Shown in pieces: positions 16,133 to 25,400 of a stretch of 64,000 bases of DNA. The stretch lies in contig CAZKRM010000002.1 of NCBI GenBank assembly GCA_964555285.1, forward strand, positions 1-64,000. Reading direction: 5' to 3'. How positions within the stretch are numbered: position 1 is the first letter of the stretch; each line of letters begins with the position of its first letter. The position numbers were made by a program, and so were the translations under genes. Source of the DNA: JBBIQV01 sp964555285. Lineage in GTDB: Bacteria > Nitrospirota > Nitrospiria > Nitrospirales > Nitrospiraceae. A model generated the notes under the pieces. The model was not told the origin of the DNA. It did no database searches and worked only from the letters and a program-made list of their open reading frames with translations.

Positions 16133-17436
16133 CCACTCCATCCGCAGAGTCTGTCGTCATCCTCGGCACCTCGCTCGCAAGCCTGGTCGCCGCCTACGAA
16201 CTTGCCCGTCGGGGCTATCACCTGACACTCATCGAGCACCCCAGCTGGGCAGACGATCTCTCGGCATCTGAGCATATCCTCGGCTGCCATCGAGAGCTAC
16301 AGACCTTGCTCGATGCCCTCCCAGGATTGGAGCCCTCGACACGAGACCCGGCCACCCCTCTTGAATTTTTCTTGTCCGATGGACGCATCGTCTCCTATAG
16401 GCCGACGACGCTCCCCGGATCACTCCATTGGATCGCCGGACTCGTTCGATTTCGCGGTCTGTCCTGGAATGATCGCTGGCAGCTCCTCTCCTATCTCGAG
16501 CGGATCTGGGAACAGGAGATCGCTGCCCCGACCACCCTGGACCAGCGCACCGCCGAAGCCTGGCTGGCATCGATCGGTCAAAGCCAATCCGCATGTGACC
16601 AGATCTGGTCGCCCCTGGTTCGATTCCTCACAGGCAACGCACTGATCGATCTCTCGGCCGCCTCCTGCGCACGAACCCTGGCGCCCCCCTTTCTCACCGA
16701 TGCGCGCGCATCCTCCTGCACCAAACTCAGCAGCTCGCAACTCCAAGGCCTGCATCATCAATTAAAAACCGCCTTGTCAGCACTGGGCATACAGGTCTTG
16801 GCACAAACGGATCTCCCCCACATTCAATTTGGCCGGCATCGCATCGAGCATGTCCGCCTATGCGATGGGCACAGCCTCCAAGCGACCTGGTACCTGTCCG
16901 GCATCCCGCATGACGCGCTCCTGAAGCTCCTCCCGGACCGGCTGCTCACCCGATACGGATACTTTTCACAACTGAGCGACTTGACCGATCTCCCCGCGAT
17001 ATCCGTCTATCTGACCGGATCAGCACCGGCGGGCATTCCCCGCCTCGTGCTCTTGCCGGGACAGGGATTCCACTCTGTTTCAGTCGTGTCGGCGGCTGAT
17101 TCGTCATCCACTTTGTACGAATTGTCGGCCGTCGGCGATCTCCCATTTCTCGAACGAACCGAGACCGATCTCCTCACCCTCGCCAAGCAGGAACTCCACC
17201 GCCTGTTTCCTGCCCTGCAGGCGATACCGCTGCACTCGCCCGCTCTCCATCGCCGCCCACGGGCTGCGCTGTCGCTCGCATCCGGGTCTACGATACTCCG
17301 CCCGATCCAGCAAAGCCCCGTGCAGAATTTACTGGTCGCCGGCTCATGGACCGATACCGGCTGGCCAAGTAATAGCGAGAGCGCTGTCGTCAGCGCGCGT
17401 CGATGCGTCACCGCCATCACGGGTTCGCCGCCTTGA
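16129..17436 (+). CDS. hpnE: HpnE-like hydroxysqualene dehydroxylase, degenerate FAD motif
   Basis: A 435-residue amine-oxidase-like protein placed directly after hpnD, where HpnE converts hydroxysqualene to squalene with FAD. The N-terminal beta-alpha-beta reads VVILGTSLASLVAAYELARR: only the first Gly of GxGxxG remains. The GGR motif and following segment usually found after the Glu (LIE) are absent; the sequence runs LIEHPSWADDLSASEHILG. The C-terminus keeps the FAD-facing LLVAGSWTDTGWPSNSESAV. The GTG start overlaps the hpnD stop. It is either a diverged active enzyme or one that has lost cofactor binding. Confidence 0.82.
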   Translation: MTTPSAESVVILGTSLASLVAAYELARRGYHLTLIEHPSWADDLSASEHILGCHRELQTLLDALPGLEPSTRDPATPLEFFLSDGRIVSYRPTTLPGSLHWIAGLVRFRGLSWNDRWQLLSYLERIWEQEIAAPTTLDQRTAEAWLASIGQSQSACDQIWSPLVRFLTGNALIDLSAASCARTLAPPFLTDARASSCTKLSSSQLQGLHHQLKTALSALGIQVLAQTDLPHIQFGRHRIEHVRLCDGHSLQATWYLSGIPHDALLKLLPDRLLTRYGYFSQLSDLTDLPAISVYLTGSAPAGIPRLVLLPGQGFHSVSVVSAADSSSTLYELSAVGDLPFLERTETDLLTLAKQELHRLFPALQAIPLHSPALHRRPRAALSLASGSTILRPIQQSPVQNLLVAGSWTDTGWPSNSESAVVSARRCVTAITGSPP

Positions 17437-17598
17437 CCCTATCTCCTTCACCTGATACGTGTAATCTATTCGACGATCAACGCGATGCGCGATACCTGCT
17501 TAGCGGCCAAAGGCTATCGAGTGGAGGAGTGAGATCGCCTGCGCGCGTTGAATCGATTCCGGTATCGCCCATTGGGCACTTCTTTTCATGCCGGCACA

Positions 17599-17627
17599 TT
17601 GACAAGCCACAATGGCCTTCCTAAGAT
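17599..17627 (+). promoter_or_regulatory. Sigma-70 promoter for the uracil-DNA glycosylase gene
   Basis: Consensus TTGACA (17599-17604), 17-base spacer, TAAGAT (17622-17627), 28 bases before the ATG at 17656. Confidence 0.65.
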
Positions 17628-17655
17628 GTCATGACCAATTGGCGCCGATGCGATC

Positions 17656-18306
17656 ATGACCACAACCCCGCTTCAGGATCTCGCTACATCTCTCCATAAC
17701 TGCCAGCGCTGTAAGCTGGCCAAGCTGGGGCGCAGCCAGGTCGTCTTCGGTGTGGGAAACCCGCATGCCAGTATCATGTTCGTCGGTGAAGCGCCGGGAG
17801 CGAATGAGGATCTGAAGGGCGAGCCGTTTGTCGGCGCGGCGGGAAAGATTCTCAACGACCTGCTGCAGTCGGCCGATCTCTCACGCGATGATATTTACAT
17901 TGCCAATGTCATCAAGTGCCGACCACCTGAAAATCGCGATCCGGAATTGGATGAAGTGGAGACCTGCAAGCCGTTTCTCCTGCAGCAGATTCAGTTGATT
18001 CGTCCGAAGTTGGTTTGCACGTTGGGAAACTGGGCGACGCAAACGCTGCTGGAACGGAAAGTTGGAATTACAAAAGTAAAGGCGCAGGCCTTCTACATGA
18101 AAGACTTTGTGCTGTTCCCGTTGCTCCACCCGGCAGCGGCACTGCACCAGGGCGGACTGCTCGATACGTTGAAAGCGGATTTCAAAAAGCTGAAAGAGTT
18201 CCTCGACCGGAACACGAAACCGGCCGAGCCCATATCGCCCGCGTCACCAGCAGCGCCGACGCTGCAGATCGACCCGCCATACCCGACTCAAATGGATCTG
18301 TTCTAG
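17656..18306 (+). CDS. udg: Family 4 uracil-DNA glycosylase
   Basis: Iron-sulfur uracil-DNA glycosylase removing uracil from DNA, 216 residues. The four cluster Cys are visible: C16 and C19 (NCQRC), C88 (VIKCRPPENR) and C104. The active-site segment is GEAPGANEDLKGEPFVG and the leucine-loop region is LLHPAAALHQ. The C-terminus has a short Pro/Ala extension beyond residue 195. It stands alone with its own promoter. Confidence 0.94.
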   Translation: MTTTPLQDLATSLHNCQRCKLAKLGRSQVVFGVGNPHASIMFVGEAPGANEDLKGEPFVGAAGKILNDLLQSADLSRDDIYIANVIKCRPPENRDPELDEVETCKPFLLQQIQLIRPKLVCTLGNWATQTLLERKVGITKVKAQAFYMKDFVLFPLLHPAAALHQGGLLDTLKADFKKLKEFLDRNTKPAEPISPASPAAPTLQIDPPYPTQMDLF

Positions 18307-18351
18307 AGTCTTCTCCATCGGTACAAATACAGCGGCGGCGCCAAGAACCGC

Positions 18352-18819
18352 CTATGCCTTGGAGGATTGTTCCTCTGTCGTGGCGGCAGACTCGGTCCCG
18401 TCAGTCTTGCCCTCTTCTTCACCTTCGGCAGGCTTCTCTTCTTCGGGCACATCAAACCATTGCACCAGCATCTCATCCCACCATCCTTCGGTCACGTCGT
18501 CACCGGGATCGGTACCCAGGAAAGCGATGTCCTCTTTCTTCAGATCTGGACCGACGAGTTGAGGCTGAAACTTCGCGCGATCGATCACTTCTTTCGTCGC
18601 GTATCCGCCGATGATCCAGGCATCGGGATCGGCACGGCGTGACTTATAGGCCTTGAGTCCGATTTTTAAATACATGAACAGCTGCTGCTGGATCGGGTCG
18701 GCGACACCCGACTGTGGCAAACTCAGTGTCTTCTCGATCTTCTTCCGCCAATGCCGATCGTCATAGCGCGACGTAATCAGCTGCAACATTTTCTTTCCCA
18801 ATTCCGCATCAAGCGCCAT
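18352..18819 (-). CDS. Unknown protein with acidic tail
   Basis: A 155-residue soluble protein I do not recognise. It begins MALDAELGKKMLQLIT, has a central YKSRRADPDAWIIGGYA segment and ends in a low-complexity Glu-rich tail (EEEKPAEGEEEGK) that is probably disordered. AAAGGGAT before the ATG supports the start. It is downstream of the PEBP gene on the same strand, 53 bases away. Confidence 0.7.
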   Translation of the reverse strand: MALDAELGKKMLQLITSRYDDRHWRKKIEKTLSLPQSGVADPIQQQLFMYLKIGLKAYKSRRADPDAWIIGGYATKEVIDRAKFQPQLVGPDLKKEDIAFLGTDPGDDVTEGWWDEMLVQWFDVPEEEKPAEGEEEGKTDGTESAATTEEQSSKA

Positions 18820-18871
18820 CTGTTATCCCTTTACACAAACCGTCGTGATCCCACCCGCAATCTCTTCTTAC

Positions 18872-19429
18872 TTATCGACCGTACATGGCCGTGAGCGAGG
18901 CTTTCGCCAATGCGTTCTGCTTCAGATAATAGCCGACCATCGCACCTGAGGCTTCCTGTTTGAGGGGAAGCTGGTCTACCTTCAACGCGTACAGCATGAA
19001 AATATACCGATGCGGCTTGTCGCCGGGCGGAGGACAAGGCCCTCCGTACCCGGGCTGGCCGAAATCCGTCATGCTTTGAACGCTCCCCTGGGGTGCCGAC
19101 TGACTATCCGGCTTGCCGGCCCCTGCCGGCAGCGAAGTCACCGTGGGAGCTATGTTGAAGATGACCCAATGCCACCAGCCGCTGCCGGTCGGCGCGTCAG
19201 GATCATACATGGTCAGGGCAAAACTTTTGGTGTCCTTGGGGGCGTGTTCCCACTGCAGTTGCGGCGAGACATTCTGCCCGGTGCAGCCAAACCCGTTGAA
19301 CACATGGTCATTGCCGATCGTGCCGTGCTCCTTGATCGTCGGACTCGTCAGCAAAAATTCTACGGCAAAGCCCGCCTCAGGTAGTGCCAGTGCGGCCAGG
19401 ATCATCATGCCCCATACCAGATATTGCAT
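18872..19429 (-). CDS. Secreted PEBP/YbhB family protein
   Basis: Phosphatidylethanolamine-binding-protein fold of the bacterial YbhB/YbcL type, 185 residues with a signal peptide (about 1-22, cut after GFA). Conserved parts are NVSPQLQWEHAP, TMYDPDAP, WWHWVIFNI and the ligand-pocket segment YGGPCPPPGDKPHRYIF. Substrate is unknown; homologues may inhibit proteases or bind phospholipid head groups. Start at 19429 has GGGAG just upstream. It follows pmbA after 22 bases. Confidence 0.9.
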   Translation of the reverse strand: MQYLVWGMMILAALALPEAGFAVEFLLTSPTIKEHGTIGNDHVFNGFGCTGQNVSPQLQWEHAPKDTKSFALTMYDPDAPTGSGWWHWVIFNIAPTVTSLPAGAGKPDSQSAPQGSVQSMTDFGQPGYGGPCPPPGDKPHRYIFMLYALKVDQLPLKQEASGAMVGYYLKQNALAKASLTAMYGR

Positions 19430-19451
19430 GGTCTGCTCCCCCCTCATAGCC

Positions 19452-20819
19452 CTAGTTCCCCGCCACCATCAGCTCGCCCAGCTTCAGGCTCGGACTCGCA
19501 ATCCGGCTGCGAAACACCAGATCGCTCCCCACCGTTTCAATGTCGGTGAACATCTGTTTCAGATTGCCGGCGATCGTAATCTCTTCGACGGGATACGCGA
19601 GTTCTCCGTTCTCGATCCAGAATCCGCAGGCGCCGCGGGAATAATCCCCGGTCACCATATTGATCCCGAATCCGATCAGTTCGGTCACATACAGTCCTTC
19701 CTTGACCGACCCGATCATCTCCTGCACCGTCTTCGTGCCGGGGACCAGATAGAAATTGGTCGGTCCGACCGATGGACTCTCCCCCACGCTCCGCGATGCA
19801 TTCCCGGTCGACGCCATACCTAATTTCTTGCCGGAATAGGAATCGAGCAGATAACTTTTCAGGACACCCCGTTCAACAATCGTGTTCTTGCGCGTGGCCA
19901 ACCCTTCGCCGTCGAACGGACGGGAACCAAGCCCCCCCTCCATGCGCCCATCATCCAAAATCGTCAGATGCTCAGATGCGATACGATTGCCGAGCTGATC
20001 GAGGAGAAACGAGGCTCGCTTGTAGAGCGAGTAGCCTGAAATCGCGCTACACAAATTCCCGAGGAGACTCCCGGCCGTATCCTGGTCGAAAATCACCGGC
20101 ACCCGCTTCGTAGAAACTTTGCGCCCGCCAAGACGGCGTAACGTGCGTCGCGCCGCTTCTTGGCCGATCGACTCGGGGGACGCCATCAGACTGAACTTGC
20201 GCCGCACCTCATACCACGCATCCCGCTGCATCCCGCCGGTGACGGCATCCGTGGCGATGGGAGAGACTGAAATAGAAAAACTCGAACTGCGGTATTCACC
20301 GACAAATCCATGGCTATTCGCCAGTACAACTCGGCCGGACGATGAATCAAACTCGCCCCCCTCCGAGTTCGTCAGACGAGGGTCTGCCGACAAGGAGGCC
20401 GACTCCGCCCGCTTCGCCAGATCGATCTGCTGATCGGGCCCGAGTTTGGTGCTGTCGTAGAGATCCAGGTCCGGCCAGTCGGTCGCCATCTGCGACGCCT
20501 CGGGCAGCCCCGACACCTCATCCGGCACCACCGCCTTCGCCAGCGTGCAGGTCTCATCGACCAGCCGATGCAATGAGTCGATCGAAAAATTTGAGGTCGA
20601 GGTCGTTGCGGACCGCTTCCCGACAAATACCCGCAACCCCAGCCGCTTTTCCCGAGCCTTGCTCAAGCGATCGACCACGCCGACGCGCACCTGAACGGAA
20701 AACGTTTCTCCGTCGGCGACCACGATATCGGCCTCCGTCGCGCCGCACCGTTTGGCTCGAGCGAGCACATCCGCAGCCAATTGCGCATACCCGTTGGCCT
20801 GTTGAACCACATTACTCAT
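19452..20819 (-). CDS. pmbA: PmbA/TldE-like subunit of the TldD/TldE protease
   Basis: The 455-residue partner of TldD. Together they form a periplasmic-peptide-like metalloprotease that processes modified peptides and, in Escherichia coli, microcin B17 and CcdA. This subunit lacks the HExxxH zinc motif, as PmbA/TldE does. Typical C-terminal segments are present: GLYVTELIGFGINMVTGDYSRGACGFWIENGE and ITIAGNLKQMF. The start overlaps the tldD stop (ATGA), so the two are translated together. Confidence 0.92.
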   Translation of the reverse strand: MSNVVQQANGYAQLAADVLARAKRCGATEADIVVADGETFSVQVRVGVVDRLSKAREKRLGLRVFVGKRSATTSTSNFSIDSLHRLVDETCTLAKAVVPDEVSGLPEASQMATDWPDLDLYDSTKLGPDQQIDLAKRAESASLSADPRLTNSEGGEFDSSSGRVVLANSHGFVGEYRSSSFSISVSPIATDAVTGGMQRDAWYEVRRKFSLMASPESIGQEAARRTLRRLGGRKVSTKRVPVIFDQDTAGSLLGNLCSAISGYSLYKRASFLLDQLGNRIASEHLTILDDGRMEGGLGSRPFDGEGLATRKNTIVERGVLKSYLLDSYSGKKLGMASTGNASRSVGESPSVGPTNFYLVPGTKTVQEMIGSVKEGLYVTELIGFGINMVTGDYSRGACGFWIENGELAYPVEEITIAGNLKQMFTDIETVGSDLVFRSRIASPSLKLGELMVAGN

Positions 20820-22249
20820 GATGGCTGTGTCCCGCCGACGGTGATTTCATCGATCTTCAAGGTCGGCAATCCCACTCCGACCGGCACGGACTGGCCGTCC
20901 TTGCCGCAGGTGCCGATCCCGTTATCCAACTTCAAATCATGCCCGACCATCGAGACCTTGGTCAGAATCTCCGGGCCGTTCCCGATCAGCGTTGCCCCTT
21001 TGACCGGCTTGGTGATTTTCCCGTCCTCGATCAAATAGGCTTCGCTCGCCGAGAACACAAACTTTCCGCTGGTAATATCCACCTGCCCGCCGCCGAAAGA
21101 CACGGCATACAGCCCGCGCTTGACCGATTTCAGGATGTCGGCCGGATCCGATTCACCGGCCAGCATAAAGGTATTCGTCATGCGGGGAAGCACGATGCTC
21201 TGATAACTTTCCCGCCGGCCGTTACCGGTCAACGGAATACCCATCAACCGCGCGTTGAGTTTGTCCGTGATGTACCCGCGAAGAATCCCCTTTTCGATCA
21301 ACACCGTCCGGCCGGTGGGCGTCCCTTCATCATCCATATTGAGCGAGCCGCGGCGAAACGGAAGCGTGCCGTCATCCACGATGGTGCAGACGTCAGAGGC
21401 CACGCGCTTGCCGATCAAGTTGGAAAAAGCCGACGTTTTCTTGCGGTTGAAGTCCGACTCCAGACCATGACCGATCGCCTCATGCAGCAAGATGCCCGGC
21501 CATCCGCCGCCGAGCACCACCGGCATCACTCCAGCCGGCGCATCCACCGCAGAGAGATTCAGAATCGCCTCACGAGCCGCTTCCCTTGCATAGCCCAAAT
21601 AGCGGCTCTCTTCCTGATAGAATTCAAATGCGATCCGTCCGCCCCCGCCGAAGGACCCGACCTGACGATTGCCGTTTTCTTCGGCGATGCAGGTGACTTG
21701 AAGCCGGGACAGCGGCTGCGCATCTCCGATCAGCGTGCCATCCGATGTGGCCACGGCCACCACTTTATATTCGGTGTTAAAGGAAGCCAGCACATTTTTG
21801 ATGCGCGGGTCGTAGCGTCTGGCCTCGGCATCGATCGCATTGAGCAGGGCCACTCGATCGGCGGTCGCCACCTCGGCCTTCGCCCGTTCAATGGGGTAGA
21901 GATCCCGCGTCGGCCGCCGTTGTGTCGGAACAGGCAGACTACGGTCACCTTTGGGGGAATTCGCAATATAGCGGGCCGTATCCGCAGCGATTTCCAAATC
22001 CTTTTGGGTCAGCTCGTTTGAATAGGCAAACCCGGTTTTTTCTCCGGCGGTCGCCCGCACGCCGACTCCCTGGGAGATACTCTTCGACGCCCGCTTGACG
22101 ATCCCCTCTTCCATGGAGACGGATTCCGACACCCGTGACTCGAAGTAAAGATCGGCATAGTCCACGTCCCGGACATTGAGCCGGTCAAGGGCATGGATCA
22201 CTTCCAGATCCGTCATGCCGAATTTTGCAAGTTGCCCGGAATCAGCCAT
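20816..22249 (-). CDS. tldD: TldD metalloprotease subunit
   Basis: Catalytic subunit of the TldD/TldE protease, 477 residues. The zinc motif HEAIGH lies at about residues 256-261, and the later Cys/His region and LRGYITDKLNA follow the family pattern. RATAGEKTGFAYSNEL near residue 66 and the C-terminal LKLDNGIGTCGKDGQSVPV are typical. I use ATG 22249, preceded by AAAGGGG; a TTG codon directly before it is not needed. It is divergent from uppS, with about 200 bases between them. Confidence 0.95.
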   Translation of the reverse strand: MADSGQLAKFGMTDLEVIHALDRLNVRDVDYADLYFESRVSESVSMEEGIVKRASKSISQGVGVRATAGEKTGFAYSNELTQKDLEIAADTARYIANSPKGDRSLPVPTQRRPTRDLYPIERAKAEVATADRVALLNAIDAEARRYDPRIKNVLASFNTEYKVVAVATSDGTLIGDAQPLSRLQVTCIAEENGNRQVGSFGGGGRIAFEFYQEESRYLGYAREAAREAILNLSAVDAPAGVMPVVLGGGWPGILLHEAIGHGLESDFNRKKTSAFSNLIGKRVASDVCTIVDDGTLPFRRGSLNMDDEGTPTGRTVLIEKGILRGYITDKLNARLMGIPLTGNGRRESYQSIVLPRMTNTFMLAGESDPADILKSVKRGLYAVSFGGGQVDITSGKFVFSASEAYLIEDGKITKPVKGATLIGNGPEILTKVSMVGHDLKLDNGIGTCGKDGQSVPVGVGLPTLKIDEITVGGTQPS

Positions 22250-22380
22250 CAATCAAGCCCCTTTGTTTCTGGACGGGAACAAGCGCGGAGTATAGCCCAT
22301 TCATTTCCGCAGCCGCAATGCAACGTATTTTGACTCGTATCTTAACTATTGACAGACCAAGGGCTTTTACTAAATAGCGT

Positions 22381-22409
22381 TTGACATTGCCTACCCTCGT
22401 CAGTAGACT
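22381..22409 (+). promoter_or_regulatory. Promoter of the uppS-cdsA-dxr-rseP-proS operon
   Basis: TTGACA (22381-22386), 17-base spacer, TAGACT (22404-22409). A second TTGACA at 22349-22354 with TAAATA at 22371 may be an additional start. The leader to the uppS ATG would be about 44 bases. Confidence 0.6.
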
Positions 22410-22459
22410 TTGCGCACCTGCCCTTGCGTCTTCACGGAAAGGAAATCAACTCGCTTCTC

Positions 22460-23248
22460 ATGTCACGAACACCCTCTTCATCCAACCTCGAACACCTTTC
22501 CGAGCAGGAATTGACGAGTAAATTGGAACAGGACCTCCTGCCCAAACACGTCGCCGTCATTATGGATGGAAACGGACGCTGGGCCGAGTTTCGCAGCCTG
22601 CCCCGCATTGCCGGTCATCGGGAAGGGATCAATTCCGTCCGCGAGATGATCGCGCTGTCTCTCGAACTGAGCATTCAACACCTGACCATTTACGCATTCT
22701 CACAGGAGAATTGGAATCGGCCGACTCAAGAGATTTCCGCTCTGATGGGCCTTCTGGAACATTACCTGTCCACCGAACGCGCCAGCCTCATTGAGCAAGG
22801 CGTTCGCTTCCGCGCCATCGGACGACTCGATGCGCTTCCAGAGAGCGCCCGGCGCTGGGTCCGGACAACCGAGCAGGAAACCGCGCATCTGAACAAGCTG
22901 CATCTGACCGTGGCACTCAGTTACGGTGGGCGAACCGAGATTGTGGATGCCGTTCGCGGAGTACTGAAGGACGCGCAGGCGGGCACGATCCGGCCCGATC
23001 AGGTTGATGAAGCGCTGGTGTCGCATTATCTCTACACGCACCCGCTCCCGGATCCCGACCTGTTGATTCGAACCAGCGGCGAGACCCGCATCAGCAATTT
23101 CCTCCTCTGGCAAGTGGCCTATACCGAGCTTTACTTCACCTCAACCCCCTGGCCCGACTTTCGGCGGCGTGAGTTCCTGCTCGCGTTGCTCGAATATCAG
23201 CGACGCGAACGCCGATTCGGCCGGGTCTTGAGCACTGTGTCCTCCTAA
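22460..23248 (+). CDS. uppS: Undecaprenyl diphosphate synthase
   Basis: Cis-prenyltransferase making undecaprenyl diphosphate, the lipid carrier for peptidoglycan. 262 residues from ATG 22460. The signature HVAVIMDGNGRWA has catalytic Asp36, followed by GHREG, FSQENWNRP, and the C-terminal DLLIRTSGETRISNFLLWQ and YTELYFTSTPWPDF. An N-terminal extension of about 28 residues precedes the fold. It opens the classic uppS-cdsA-dxr-rseP-proS order. Confidence 0.96.
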   Translation: MSRTPSSSNLEHLSEQELTSKLEQDLLPKHVAVIMDGNGRWAEFRSLPRIAGHREGINSVREMIALSLELSIQHLTIYAFSQENWNRPTQEISALMGLLEHYLSTERASLIEQGVRFRAIGRLDALPESARRWVRTTEQETAHLNKLHLTVALSYGGRTEIVDAVRGVLKDAQAGTIRPDQVDEALVSHYLYTHPLPDPDLLIRTSGETRISNFLLWQVAYTELYFTSTPWPDFRRREFLLALLEYQRRERRFGRVLSTVSS

Positions 23249-23254
23249 CCGCAC

Positions 23255-24148
23255 GTGGACAACCTCAGCCCAGTAGATGTGCATGGCAATCGGGCAACCG
23301 CACCGGTTGCACCTGTTTCCACCCCGTCTCGCCGCTTCGATGCCCGGCGCGTCTACACCGCCCTCATCGGCATTCCCGTCGTCTATGCCGTCATTCGCTA
23401 TCTGCCTCCATGGGGTTTGACGCTGCTAGTCGTTACCGGAGCAGCCGTCGCCCTCCTTGAGCTCACCCGCATGGGTTTCGGCGATCGTCGAAACCCGGCG
23501 CTCACCGGACTCGCACTCGGACTCACGGCGCTCTTGATCGTCCGTCCTCACTGGACGCTTCCGACAGACGCCATACTTCTACCGGGTCTCGCCTTAGTGC
23601 TGCTGGCGATGCTCTGGTCCTCGAATGTCATCACATCCCGCTTCCACGATACGGCCGTCGCGCTATTCGGCCCCCTCTACATCGGCCTCACGCTCAGCAC
23701 CCTTGTGTCCACACGCGCCCTCCCATCCGGCGAATGGCTGATCGTCTTTATCGCGTTGGTCACTTGGGCCGGCGACATCGGAGCCTACTATGCAGGGACC
23801 CTCTGGGGACGTCATCCCCTTGCCCCGTCGATCAGTCCCAAGAAATCCATTGAAGGCCTGGCGGGAGGATTGGCGCTGGCCATGGCGGTCGCCCTCCTGA
23901 CACAATTCTGGTTGGTCCCGCAGTTGACCATGCTTCACGCGCTGGCGCTGGGCTTGCTGATGACCGGCACAGGCCTCGTTGGAGATCTGTGCGAATCAGC
24001 CATGAAACGCGCGGTCGGGGTGAAAGACTCCGGCGGCATTCTTCCCGGTCATGGAGGCATGCTCGATCGTTTGGATAGTCTCTTGTTCACCGCCCCCACC
24101 TTCTACTACTATGTGACATTAGTCTGCGGCTTTTCGCCGCTTCCTTAG
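23255..24148 (+). CDS. cdsA: Phosphatidate cytidylyltransferase
   Basis: Integral membrane enzyme that makes CDP-diacylglycerol for phospholipid synthesis. 297 residues with about eight hydrophobic helices. The family signature is at the C-terminus: LVGDLCESAMKRAVGVKDSG followed by LPGHGGMLDRLDSL, which contains the catalytic Asp residues; SPKKSIEGLAGG lies before it. The GTG at 23255 is six bases after the uppS stop; a later ATG at 23281 is an alternative. Confidence 0.94.
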   Translation: MDNLSPVDVHGNRATAPVAPVSTPSRRFDARRVYTALIGIPVVYAVIRYLPPWGLTLLVVTGAAVALLELTRMGFGDRRNPALTGLALGLTALLIVRPHWTLPTDAILLPGLALVLLAMLWSSNVITSRFHDTAVALFGPLYIGLTLSTLVSTRALPSGEWLIVFIALVTWAGDIGAYYAGTLWGRHPLAPSISPKKSIEGLAGGLALAMAVALLTQFWLVPQLTMLHALALGLLMTGTGLVGDLCESAMKRAVGVKDSGGILPGHGGMLDRLDSLLFTAPTFYYYVTLVCGFSPLP

Positions 24149-24159
24149 CAGGAGACGCT

Positions 24160-25320
24160 ATGAAGACCATCATCATCCTGGGCTCTACCGGTTCGATCGG
24201 CACAAATACCCTCGACATCGTTCAGCGATTCCCCGGCAAGTTTCGCGTCGCCGGGCTCACCGCGGGCAACAATATCGAGAAACTGGAAGAGCAGATCCGC
24301 GCGTTCTCCCCGCGAGTGGTGGCCGTGTCGCAGGAAGCGGCCGCCGTCGCACTGCGGCAGCGCTGCGCGGGCCTGCCGGTCGAGATTCTGTCCGGTGAGG
24401 CCGGCATCGCCCAGGTCGCCTCATTGCCGGAGGCCGAACTGGTGATCTCCGCCATCGTCGGAGCCGCCGGACTCGTGCCTACCCTCGCGGCGATCCGTTC
24501 AGGGAAACATATCGCCCTGGCGAACAAAGAACCGATGGTCATGGCAGGCAAACTGATGCAGGAAGAAGCCCACCAGCACCGCGTCCGGATCTTCCCGGTC
24601 GACAGCGAACACAGCGCGATCTTTCAGGCGCTGGAAGGCCATCGCCTTGAAGACGTCCGGCGATTGATTCTCACTGCGTCCGGCGGAGCGCTCTGGACCG
24701 TGGCGAAGCATGAGTTGCCGCACGTGACGCCCGAACGCGCGCTCAAGCACCCCAATTGGAAAATGGGCTCCAAAATCACCATCGACTCTGCCACCTTGAT
24801 GAACAAGGGGCTCGAGGTCGTCGAAGCCCGCTGGCTGTTTGATATCCCTGAGTCCCGCATCGAGGTGATGGTGCATCGGGAAAGCATTATTCACTCGCTG
24901 GTCGAATATGAAGATCGCTCCATGATCGCCCAATTAGGCTTGCCGGACATGCGAACGCCGATCTCGTATGCGATGATGTACCCCGAACGGCTGCCGCTCG
25001 ACCTGCCTTCGCTGGATCTGACGGAAATCGGCGCGCTCAGCTTCTGCAAGCCGGACCATGACCGGTTTCCCTGCCTCAACCTAGGTTACGAATCGCTCCG
25101 AACGGGGGGAACCATGCCGGCCACGATGAACGCAGCGAATGAAATTGCCGTCGATGCCTTTTTGAACGGCGGCATGCGCTTTACCGAGATCGCTGAAGTC
25201 ATCCGCCATACGATGGACGCCCATACGCCCAAAGCCGTGTCCTCGCTGGAGGACGCACTGGAGGCCGATCGGTGGGCCAGAGAAAAAGCGGAGTCCCTCG
25301 TCCATGCCCTGCCTCATTGA
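24160..25320 (+). CDS. dxr: 1-deoxy-D-xylulose 5-phosphate reductoisomerase
   Basis: Second enzyme of the MEP isoprenoid pathway, NADPH- and metal-dependent. 386 residues, normal length. LGSTGSIGTNTLD forms the nucleotide site (6-18), ALANKEPMVMAG precedes the metal site with VDSEHSAIFQAL (Asp and Glu ligands), and WKMGSKITIDSATLMNKGLEV completes the catalytic domain. In the operon between cdsA and rseP; AGGAG lies before the ATG. Confidence 0.97.
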   Translation: MKTIIILGSTGSIGTNTLDIVQRFPGKFRVAGLTAGNNIEKLEEQIRAFSPRVVAVSQEAAAVALRQRCAGLPVEILSGEAGIAQVASLPEAELVISAIVGAAGLVPTLAAIRSGKHIALANKEPMVMAGKLMQEEAHQHRVRIFPVDSEHSAIFQALEGHRLEDVRRLILTASGGALWTVAKHELPHVTPERALKHPNWKMGSKITIDSATLMNKGLEVVEARWLFDIPESRIEVMVHRESIIHSLVEYEDRSMIAQLGLPDMRTPISYAMMYPERLPLDLPSLDLTEIGALSFCKPDHDRFPCLNLGYESLRTGGTMPATMNAANEIAVDAFLNGGMRFTEIAEVIRHTMDAHTPKAVSSLEDALEADRWAREKAESLVHALPH

Positions 25321-25400
25321 AACATCATTTTGAAAATCGGGCAATGAGTGTTAAGTTGATTCCGGCGTTACATGTTCACCTTTAGATATTGAGCACACCC

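Noticed and set aside
20939..22021. Plus-strand open frame of 360 codons
   Set aside because: Antisense to tldD, whose zinc motif and family segments are clear.
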